This document shows, in pieces, positions 27,501 to 39,500 of a stretch of 64,000 nucleotides of DNA. The translations under genes were made by a program, and so were the position numbers. The DNA comes from Serripes groenlandicus. Lineage: Eukaryota > Mollusca > Bivalvia > Cardiida > Cardiidae. The stretch is taken from positions 115,933,747 through 115,997,746 of the forward strand of contig JASEVX010000003.1 of the NCBI GenBank assembly GCA_031761405.1, read 5' to 3'. The stretch's first letter is position 1, and each line of letters opens with the position of its first letter. A model generated the notes under the pieces. The model saw only the letters and a program-made list of their open reading frames with translations. It searched no databases and had not been told where the DNA came from.

Positions 27501-30500
27501 TCCTGATGTTCAAAACTAATGACAAGAACTGTTCCTGACCATAAGAGTCTATGTGTAAAAAGCAGCCAGTTGCTTGGAAAGATTGTTTTGTGGAGTACTG
27601 GTGTGAGAAAACCAGGAAATAAATGAGTAGGAGAACTAGCCGCCGTGATATAACTGAGAAATTATTAAAAACGGCGTTAAGCCCCAGTCAATCAATCAAT
27701 CCTGACCATAAGAACCGAGTTTCGCAGGGGCGTGACGGTATTTTAATCACAGCCCTTATATTGATACATAATAAATATAAAATATCTTTACTATTTGTAT
27801 GAAAGAAGCCATATTTGTGTTCAAAGTGTAGAGCCTATTTTAATCACAGCTCTTATATTGATACATAATAAATATAAAAAATCTTTACTATTTGCAGGAA
27901 AGAAGACATACTTGTGTTCCATTTGTGGAGTTTCTTTTAATCCCATCCCTTAATTTTAACCCTTTCTCACTTTCTGACATCTTTGCAGCAGGCATATTTG
28001 GAAATCATTTTCCCACAATGTTTCAACTATATTCAATAAATAAGCTTGCATTTATAATGATTGTTTACGTTTATTCCAGGATGGTTTCAAATTTGTCTGC
28101 TGCAGAGTAAGGGTTAACCCTTTCCCTCATACGACAAATCTGCAGCAGACGACTTTGAACATATTTTGTCAAAAAGTAGAAAATCTCTATAATTGAATCG
28201 ATAACCTATGACTAAAAGTGGAAAACATTGTGGCAAAAGGAGAAATTGCTCATTTTGAGCAATTTCTTCTTTTGTCACTTTGTTTTTAAAAAGCTGTCTG
28301 CTTTAGAGGTGCCAGAAAGCCTCTATATGAGGGAAAGGGTTAAGACATAGTTGATATAGAACATGACTTTAACACTATTTGTAGGAAAGAAGCCATACCT
28401 GTGTTCAATTTGTGGAGCCGAGTTTAACCACAGCTCTAACCTCGCCACACATACCCGCTGTGTACATCTCCAGATCAAGCCATATGAATGTACTGTGTGT
28501 GGTGGACGGTATGCGAAAAGATCCCAGCTGGATGATCACGCACTGAGTCACTCCTCGGAACGACAATTTACCTGCAGGTTTGTATAAATTTTACCCTAAC
28601 CAACAACCGTCAAATCTGCAGCAGGCGACTTTTAACCCTTTTCCATCTATAGACACATTTTGACGCAGTTATTTCGGGTGTCTTTTGAAAAAATCGTGAC
28701 AAAAGGAGAAAATGCTCAAAACAAGCAATTTCTTCTTTTGCCACAATGTTTTCAACTATTTTCAGTTATATATCAACATTATAGAGATTTTCCATGTTTT
28801 TAGTAGACATGTTCAAAGTCATCTGGTTTGTGGGTAAAGAAGGGTTAAAACATCTTAATCGGCAACAAAAGTAATTATTGCATTGAGTTAAAAACATTGT
28901 GGCAAACAGAGAAATTGCTTATGTTGAGCGAATAATCCTTTTGTTACAATGTGTTTAAAAATTGTCCACTACAGATGCTATACAATGAGTATTGTGAGAT
29001 ACAGCTGACAATATATATGAAGCCATTTCGTTTCATGTGGGCAGTTTATGATGTCCCATGGGAATTATGTCTGACACACCAGTATATTATATAAATCTCT
29101 TATGTTATATAGTATATATACATGGAAGCATGGAAGTATTTCCAAAGATTGGGATGATATGTTTAAATTGTGAGGTTTTATACAGATTATAAAACCTGGT
29201 AGTCCTTGGTGGTGTTGACTGATAGAGCGTCCGCTTTTGGTGAGGGAGGTCACAGGTTTGATCCCAGACTGGGTCATACCAGACTTTAATTGCTAGTACC
29301 GTAATGGCTCAGGATTGTGGGGTTGGCAATACAATGGACTCGTTACTCAAATATAATCAAATTGGTCATGTTATTTGTCAACACACAAAGATTAAGGGGG
29401 TATATAGGTGTGAGCATGTCCGTCCATCAAGGTCAAGATTGACTATGGTAACATACCACCAATATTTGATGGGGTTAATGCCCCCTTTCCCACATACAAC
29501 AAAATGGCAGCAGATGACTTTGTGAATGTATTGTAAAAAAATATTCAAAATCTGTATAAATGAAAGTATTTTATTTAGATAGAGTTGAAAACATTGTGGT
29601 AAAAGGAGAAAATGCTCATCATGATTTCTGCTTTTGCCACAACATTTTCAACTGTCGTCTGCATCAGAAAGTGTCTTTAGGTGGGAAAGGGTTAAGGCCC
29701 CCTTTCAATGTAGAACCTGAGGGTCTGAGTGATAATTCATGAACGGGTTCATGTTATTTTAGTTAAATAGGTTACCTAACCCCTTTCCAAAATACAATAA
29801 ATCTGCAGCAGACAATTTTGAAAATATCTGGTCCAAAATGTGGTTAAACTTCTCAAAATAAAAGTGTAATTATTGAAGAGTTGAAAACACTGTGGCAAAA
29901 TTTTTTTTTTTTCATCATGAACAATTTCTTCTTTTGCCATATTGTTTTTTAGCTCGACTTTTGAAAAAAATTGAAAGCTATTGTCATGACCCTGGCGTCG
30001 TCGTCGGCGTCGGTGGCGTGGTCGCCGGTTAAGGTTTTTTGTTTAGCTCATTTTTTTAAAAAAAATATTCTCCCTATCAGTCGAGCGTCTGTGCCGTACG
30101 CGGTGCTCTTGTTAAAATTTGTCTGCTGCATGGGCATCAGAAATCATCTGTATTTTCCACCTAGAGACGCGTTTTGATGCAATAGCAGCAGACGAGTTTT
30201 GAAAACATTGTGGCCATAGGTGAAATTGCTCATGATGACCAATTTCTGCTTTGGCTACAATGTTTTCAACTTTATTTAACAATAAAGCCCCCTTTTATGG
30301 ATGTTTTTCAGGTTTTTGTCAACATGTTTTCAAAGTCGTCTGCTGCAGATATTTTGTATGGTGGAAAAGGTTAAGACAATAAAATACAGTTGAAATACTT
30401 CTTTGGTTACATTTAACCTTTGGTTACATTTAACCACATGTTTGTATGACAAGGCATTTAAGCTTCAGTTTTCTTGGTGGTATAAATCACTTTTGGTGAT

Positions 30501-33500
30501 AGCTCTTAGTTTCCTTTAGTGTTGACCTTGAGAGCTTTGATTCTCCCAAATGGTGAGTGAGTGTCTTTAACATTATAAAAACTATCTAAAATCCTCATCA
30601 ATCAAAAACTTAATGGAAATCTTTGAAATTCTTTTCATTCACTATTTCCCATGATAGTTCAAGAACAAATTTATTTTCCTGTAATACAAAATGGTCTTAA
30701 CTGTGACAAGAAGAAAGTGATTTTTTACATTAAATATGTTTAACAACAGTGTGTTCTTTCATAAATGATAACAAAAAAAGAGCTGTTAGTATCTTGGCAG
30801 AAGACATTTGGACATTTGGACAATTTTGGGGGAAAAAAAATGTTGTTTTTAAAAGTAATTTCTCCTTTTTTGGATCACCTGAGCCAAAGACTCAAGGTTA
30901 TCTATTCTGAACACTTATCTGTCCATTGTAAGTCATTACATTTAACCCTTTCCCTCATACGGCAATTCTGCAGCAGACGACTTTGAACATATTTTGTCAA
31001 AAAATAGAAAATCTCCATAATTGAATGGATAACCTATGACAAAAAGTGGAAAACATTGTGGCAAAAGGTGAAATTGCACGTTTTGTGTAATTTCTTCTTT
31101 TGTCACTATGTTTTGTAAAAGCCGTCTGCTGCAGAGGCATCAGAAAGCGTCTATATGAGGGAAAGGGTTAAGCTTCAAACACCATATTCTCCAGATTCTA
31201 AACCATGTGACTAATTTCAATCAAACTTCATAGGAAAGATACTTTGGTGTTTCTCTTGCAAAAGTATTCAAATATTAGTTTTTGTGGTATCAGAAAGGGG
31301 GCAAAACACTTCTCCTGATTCTTATACTCTTTTGATTTCAAGATAATTTCGTGGAAAAGTTTCTCGGATGACCCTCAATAAAAAGCATTCAAACTGTATT
31401 GATTGGTTAACCCTTTCCCTCATATAGACGCTTTCTGACGCCTCTGCAGCAGACGGTGTTTTGAAAACATAGTGACAAAAGAAGAAATTGCACAAAACGT
31501 GCAATTTCTCCTTTTGCCACAATGTTTTCCACTTTTTGTCATTAAATTTTAATCATTTAATTATGGAGATTTTCTATGTTTTGACCAAATACGTTTAAAG
31601 TCGTCTTCTGAAGAATTGTCTATGAGGGAAAGGGTTAATGAATATGTTGGCCTCAGAGGCAGCACAAGAAAACTTATATAATTTTAATTCTGTAAATTAT
31701 TATCTTCTGTGTTGCCTGCCTTGTAGTGTGACTTGTAGAGAAGATCAGTTTTCTCCATCATCTATCCATCTGTCTGTCTCTCCTGTCCTGAGTGCTTACT
31801 GACTAAATGTTTATAGTATGTTGCTGTTGACATGCAATACATGAGTAAGTTCTGTCAAATACTCCCCAATTTACCTCATATAACAGATCTGCAGCATCTG
31901 CTCATTATGAGCAATTTCTCCTTTTGCCACAATATTTTCAAAAGATGGCAATTGATGACTTATGGGTTGGTTGACCATGTCCCCAATACAAAAATCTGCA
32001 CCAGACATGATCTAGGTAATTATAAATGAAAGTAGAATTTGTGATTGGAGTTGAAAATAAAATTGCACAAGGGAAACATATGACCATGTTATTATTAAGC
32101 AATTAATCCTTTTGCTACACTGTATTCAAAAGTAGGAAAGAGTGTTTAGTGGCTCTACTTCACAGTCAAGCTAAACTGTTCATTATACCATTAAACAAAC
32201 CCTCATATAGATCTGGTGACTGACAGTTCATTATACCATTGAACAAACCCTCATATAGATCTGGTGACTGACAGTTCATTATACCATTGAACAAACCCTC
32301 ATATAGATCTGGTGACTGACAGTTCATTATACCATTGAACAAACCCTCATATAGATCTGGTGACTGACAGTTCATTATACCATTAAACAAACCCTCATAT
32401 AGATCTGATGACTGACAGTTCATTATACCATTGAACAAACCCTCATATAGATCTGGTGACTGACAGTTCATTATACCATTGAACAAACCCTCATATAGAT
32501 CTGGTGACTGACAGTTCATTATACCATTGAACAAACCCTCATATCGATCTGGTGACTGACAGTTCATTATACCATTGAACAAACCCTCATATTGATCTGG
32601 TGACTGACAGTTCATTATACCATTGAACAAACCCTCATATAGATCTGATGACTTACAGTTCATTATACCATTAAACAAGCCCTCATATACTAGATCTGGT
32701 GACTGACAGTTCAGTATACCATTGAACAAACCCTCATATAGATCTGGTGACTGACAGTTCATTATACCATTGAACAAACCCTCATATAGATCTGGTGACT
32801 GACAGTTCATTATACCATTGAACAAACCCTCATATAGATCTGATGACTTACAGTTCATTAAACCATTAAACAAACCCTCATATACTAGATCTGGTGACTT
32901 ACAGTTCATTATACCATTGAACAAACCCTCATATAGATCTGGTGACTGACAGTTCATTATACCATTGAACAAACCCTCATATAGATCTGGTGACTGACAG
33001 TTCATTATACCATTGAACAAACCCTCATATAGATCTGGTGACTGACAGTTCGTTATACCATTAAACAAACCCTCATATACTAGATATGGTGACTGACAGT
33101 TCATTATACCATTGAACAAACCATCATATACTAGATCTGGTGACTGACAGTTCATTATACCATTAAACAAACCACCCTCATATACTAGATCTGGTGAGGG
33201 CAGTTCATTATACCATTGAACAAACCCTCATATACTAGATCTGGTGACTGACAGTTCATTATACCATTGAACAAACCCTCATATACTAGATCTGGTGACT
33301 GACAGTTCATTATACCATTGAACAAACCCTCATATAGATCTGATGACTTACAGTTCATTAAACAAACCCACATATACTAGATCTGATGACTGACAGTTCA
33401 TTATACCATTGAACAAACCCTCATATAGATCTGATGACTGACAGTTCATTATACCATTGAACAAACCCTCATATAGATCTGGGGACTGACAGTTCATTAT

Positions 33501-36500
33501 ACCATTGAACAAACCCTCATATAGATCTGGTGACTGACAGTTCATTATACCATTGAACAAACCCTCATATAGATCTGGTGACTGACAGTTCATTATTCCA
33601 TTGAACAGACCCTCATATAGATCTGGTGACTGACAGTTCATTATACCATTGAACAAACCCTCATATAGATCTGGTGACTTACAGTTCATTATACCATTGA
33701 ACAAACCCTCATAAAGATCTGGTGACTGACAGTTCATTATACCATTGAACAAACCCTCATAAAGATCTGGTGACTGACAGTTCATTATACCATTGAACAA
33801 ACCCTCATATATATCTGATGACTTACAGTTCATTATACCATTGAACAAACCCTCATATAGATCTGGTGACTGACAGTTCATTATACCATTGAACAAACCC
33901 TCATATAGATCTGGTGACTGACAGTTCATTATACCATTAAACAAACCCTCATATACTAGATCTGGTGACTGACAGTTCATTATACCATTGAACAAACCCT
34001 CATATAGATCTGATGACATACAGTTCATTATACCATTAAACAAACCCTCATATAGATCTGATGACTGACAGTTCATTATACCATTGAACAAACCCTCATA
34101 TAGATCTGATGACTTACAGTTCATTATACCATTAAACAAACCCTCATATAGATCTGATGACTTACAGTTCATTATACCATTGAACGAACCCTCATATAGA
34201 TCTGATGACTGACAGTTCATTATACCATTAAACAAACCCTCATATAGATCTGATGACTTACAGTTCATTAAACAAACCTGTATATACTAGATCTGGTGTG
34301 AGGACAGTTCATTATACCATTGAACAAACCCTCATATACTAGATCTGATGACTGCCTATTACAGGTGATCTCAGATTGACATTTGCATCAGCCAATCAAA
34401 TTGTTGCCTACAAAATAGTTTTTATCAACAGGGGAGATAACTCATATAATTAAATGAGATAAAGAAGTGGTGATGGCTGAATGTTGGTTGTATCATACAA
34501 TTTCATTGGACAGAACAATGGAAAACCTGCTCATGAATACTTAAATGTATATTGTCAATTTGAGATGACCTTTTATATGGTATCATCAGATCAAATATAC
34601 GCTCAGCAACTTATGTTCCTTGGGTGATACTCTACCCAAATTGTTCCTTTGAAAAACATGTTCACCAGGGGGCAGGGTGTGTTTTCCTTCAATGTTTATA
34701 TTTAGTGAAGTCCCATTATAACTTTGTAACTTGTAGGAGGTAAGAATAAGACTTGCCAAGTGCAGTTCTTCATAATTCTACAAAGACAAATTGGTTTGGC
34801 TATGTCTGTCCAAAACCTTATCTAAGGCATCTGGTTTTATGGATTTGATTAAAACAACATGGAAATGTTAACCACTATAGAGAAATGTCAAACAGCAAAT
34901 TTCACCAAGATTGCCTCAAAAGCACAAAATTTATGTCCCCTTTAACTTTTATTTTAGATGTACTATATAGCATGGTTTAGATCACATGTTACTCTACATG
35001 CCAGATTGAACATACAATCATCATGAAAGTTCTTCAGAACTTGTGTCTGCATGAAATGTTTTTCAAATTCTAAACAAGGTCACATGGGGATAAACAAACT
35101 ACAAATGTAGGTAACCAGGTTTTTAAAAAAACCTTATGAACACTCCAGAAGCCTCATTTGTGCATATTAACCCTTTTCCTCATAGACGCTTTCTGACGCC
35201 TCTGCAGCAAACAGCTTTTTGAAAACATAGTGACAAAAGAAGAAATTGCTCATAACGAGCAATTTCTCCTTTTGACACAATGTTTTCCACTTTTAGTCAT
35301 AGGTTATCCATTCATTTTTAGAGATTTTCTACTTTTTGACAAAATATGTTCAAAGTCGTCTGCTGCAGAATTGTCCTATGAGGGTAAGGGTTCATCTCAA
35401 TCACATTCCATTCAAGTTCATAACTCAGGACTAAATAAGTAAGAGTAAACTGGTCTATTCCTTATTATTCACAACTGAACCCTATGTTGGGGGTACCAAC
35501 CATAAAGGGTTTGATGGTTTTTATAACGATTTCTGAAATGTGAAATATGCACCAATGAAGAGCTCTGAAAACTGGGGTCAAAACATATTCACTAGGTCAA
35601 ATTTTAGAGAAAAAAAACCCACTTGTGAACACAAATAGGCCACTTTTTAGCTCACCTATGCACAAAGTGCAAGGTGAGCTATTGTGATCACATTTTGTCC
35701 GGCGTCCGTCCGGCGTGCGACGTGCATCGTCCATCGTCAACATTTGGGCTTGTTAACACTCTACAGGCTACAATTTGCATCCAATCTTCATGACAATTTA
35801 TCAGAACATTCATCTCCATTAAATCTTGGACAAGTTTGAAACTTGGCCATATGAGGTCAAAAATTAGTTAACTAAGTCAAATTGAAGGGAAATCTTGTTA
35901 ACACTCTGGAGGCCACATTTTCAACTTGAGCATGTTTATCAGAATGTTTGTCTTGATATGTAAGTCAAGTTCGAACATTGGTTATGTCAGGTCAAAAAGT
36001 AGGTCACTAGGTCAAATTGAAGGAAAATCTTGTTAACACTACAGAGGCCGCAATTTTTGCTTCAGCAGTTTGAACTTTTGTCAGAATGTTTGTCTTAAAA
36101 ATGTCTAGGTTAAGTTCGAATATGGGTCAGAAACTAGTTCACTAGGCCAAATTGAAGGAAAATCTTGTTAACACTCCAGAGGCCGCAATTTTTGCTTCAG
36201 CAGTTTGAAATTTTGTCAGAATGTTTGTCTTAACAATGTCTAGGTCAAGTTCGAATATGGGTCAGAAACTAGGTCACTAGGCCAAATTGAAGGGAAATCT
36301 TGTTTACACTTCAGCAGCTTGAAATGTTGTCAGAATGTTGAGCTGAATGATATATAGGCCAATTTCGAATATGGGTCATGCCGGGTCACTAGGCCAAATT
36401 GAAGGGAAATCGTGTTAACACTCTAGAGGCCACATTTTCAACTTGAGCATGTTGAAACTTTATCAGACTGTTCGTCTTGATGATATGTAGGTCAAGTTCG

Positions 36501-39500
36501 AACAGTGGTCAGGGGTGTAGAAATAGGGAGGGAGGTGGTAAAATCACCCTGGTACTTAAGCATCCTCACCCGGCAACTTTTACGGTTTGCCCCTTGTTAC
36601 CTATTTGGTTAGACCCTTTAACACCCGGCTACTTTAAGAAATTACTCTGCTTCTTCAAATCATTTCTACAGCCCTGTTGGTCATGTTGGGTTAAAAACTA
36701 GGTCAATAGGTCAAATTGATGGAAAATCTTGTTAACACCCTAGAGGCCGCAATTTTTGTTTCAGCAGTTTGAAATTGTGTCAGAATGTTTGTCTCAAAAA
36801 TTTCTAGGTCAAGGTCAAATATGGTTCATATTGGGTCAGAATCTAGGTCACTAGGTCAAATTGAAAGAAAATCTTGTTAACTCTGTAGAAGCCACTTTTT
36901 TGGCTACAGCAGCTTGCAATTTAGTCAGAATGTTTATCTAAATGATATCTAGGCCAAGTTCGAATATCGGTCATGCCAAGTTAAAAACTAGGTCACTTTG
37001 CCAAATTGAAGTAAAATCTTGTTAACACTCTGGATACTGCATTTTTAACTTGAGCATGATGAAACTTTATCAGAATGTTTGTCTTGGTAATATGTAAGTC
37101 AAGTTCGAACATGGGTCATGTTGGGTCAAAAAGTAGGTCACTAGGTCAAGTTGAAGGAAAATCTTGTGAACACTAGAGGCCGCATATTTTGTATCAGAAG
37201 TTTGAAATATTGTCAGAATGTTTGTCTTAAAGATATCTAGGTTTAGTTCAACACTGGAGGTTGCATTCAGAATAGTTGTCTTGATGTGTTATACATTGTA
37301 TAATTAAGGAGAGCGAACTAAGGCCATCATGGCCCTCTTGTTTTTCATTCAATCTTATAAAAAAAAAAAATCATCAGAACATTAATCTTCATCAATTCCC
37401 ACTCAGTTTCAAAACTGGGTCATAAGGTAAAATTTTAGAAAAACCTTGTGACATATTTTATATTCAATCTTTATAAAAAGTCACTAGAAAGCTCATGACT
37501 CCTCCACCAAATCAGCCAGTTTCGAAACCCAGGGACATATGCGGTTTAAAACTAGGTCACCAGGTAAAATATAAGAAAAACCTTGTAAACTCATTTAGTT
37601 TAGTTACTGGTATACCAAGGTGATCCAAGGTTTCTTCAATAATCTTTTAAATTCAACAAATTAACTGATTTCTTAACATGGAAGTTTGAAACTTCAGACT
37701 ATTCTGTTTAATTAGATTAGCGACATTAGACCATTACCATCCTCTTGCTACTATTAATTGTAGCTTATCTTGGGTTTTCATTAAAAAAATGTTCTTTTTA
37801 TATAATCTGTTAAAAGCATTGGAATCTCAAGAAATGAATTGCGTTGTAATGCTTTAACCCTTTCCCACCATTTTGACGCATACACAGCAGACGACTTTTG
37901 AAAATATTGTGACAAAAGGAGAAATTACTCAAAACAAGCAATTTCAGCTTTTGCCGAAGTGTTTTTAACTTTTTGTCCCCCGCTTTTAGCGAAAGCGTGG
38001 GGACTATTATTTCTCATTCGTCAGTCAGTCCGTCAGTCCGTCAGTCAGTCCCTCCGTCACGCTGTCACAAAAACTTTAACCTTGGTCATAACTTCTGAAC
38101 CGTAATAGGTACTGCTTTCATATTTCACATGTGTATTCCTTGTGACAACCCCTTTCCATCAATACCAATTATTTTGACCTTGTGACCTTGACCCTGGCGG
38201 GGGACCATAATTCTCTGAATTTGCTTGTTTCAGTAATTATACTTTCATTTATAGATATTTTCCATGTTTTGGCATGATTGTTTTCTAAGTCGTCTGCTGC
38301 AGCTTTGCTGTAAGGGGGAAAGGGTTTAACCCTTTTTTTAACTTAAAAAAACCCATTACAGTGACGGAATATAAAAAAGATAACTTTCTTAACCCTTTCC
38401 CTCATATAGACGCTTTCTGACACCTCTACAGCAGACGGCTTTTTGAAAACATAGTGACAAAAGAAGAAATTGCACAAAACGTGCAATTTCTCCTTTTGCC
38501 ACAATGTTTTCCACTTTTTGTCATAGGTTATCCATTTAATTATGGAGATTTTCTATTTTTTGACAAAATACGTTCGAAGTCGTCTGCTGCAGAATTGCCG
38601 TATGAGGGAAAGGGTTAAGTGCAGGAACTAAATTGATCGACTGTGAGTGTTAAAAGTTCATCTCTCAAAATCATGTCAGGGTTCAATTCCCCCATCATTA
38701 CTTGGCGTTAAGTAATACTTAAATACTTAAAGGCATATTTCATCATTTGTGTTTCCCTAATATTTTGCCAAACATGATTGGTGGAATGTATTTATGTAAA
38801 TGACTTAAGTTGACATAAATAGTAACCTTTCTTACTAACAATACTGGTTGAGAAACAAAGTAAAAAAAAAAAAAGATGAAATAATGCTTTTAAGTATTTA
38901 AGTATTACCTAGCACTTAGTAAGGTTGGTGGAATTGGACCCTGAACCAATGAAACTTATTTAACCCTTTCCCTCATATGACAATTCTGCAGCAGACGACT
39001 TTGAACATATTTTGTCAAAACGAAGAAAATCTCTATAATTGAATGGATAACCTATGACTAAACGTGGAAAAACATTGTGGCAAAAGGAGAAATTGCTTGT
39101 TTTGAGCAATTTCTTCTTTTGTCACTATGTTTTCAAAAAGCCGTCTGCCGCAGAGGCGTCAGAAAGCGTCTATATGAGGGAAAGGGTTTAAACCTTGATC
39201 TGATATCTGTTCAGAAAACATTTGAGCAGCGTCTAGCGATCTTAATACATAATAGCACGTACAGTCTCAGCACAGGCGTCAGTGCCTGCATATAAACATG
39301 TATGTTATACATAATAGGCAGGGTTCAATCTAGGATTTCCTCATGATTGGCCTATATTGGCCCCTTATAGTTTACGAAAGGGGCCATTGATATTTAATTT
39401 TGGTCTTTACTGTTTGGATTAGCAGGCTGGAATTTTTAGCTCACCTAAACATGAAGTGCTCAAGCTTTTTTGTTCATCCGTCGTCTGTCGTGCATTGCCC

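Larger units (their letters stand above)
25468..27735. mobile_element. 2.3-kb inverted-repeat transposon, TTCnnGAA-rich ends
   Basis: It splits an exon-3-derived repeat unit: GTGTGGAGCCT before it and TATTTTAATCACAGCCC after it. The termini CCCCTGCGAAA and TTTCGCAGGGG are inverted repeats. Both subterminal zones (about 25480-25790 and 27200-27540) are crowded with TTCAAGAA, TTCTAGAA and TTCTTGAA palindromes. There is no transposase ORF, so it is probably non-autonomous; I cannot name the superfamily. The target duplication is unclear (a CGTGACGG tract follows the right end). A tRNA-like segment and a SINE lie within. Confidence 0.72.
10520..28384 (+). other. Intron 2 (phase 1, ~17.9 kb)
   Basis: Starts GTAAGT and ends CTATTTGTAG. 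It holds many MITEs, 59-bp and 40-bp minisatellites, HINE-like elements, a full-length SINE, the exon-3-derived fossil array and the HSE-rich transposon listed separately. Confidence 0.8.
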
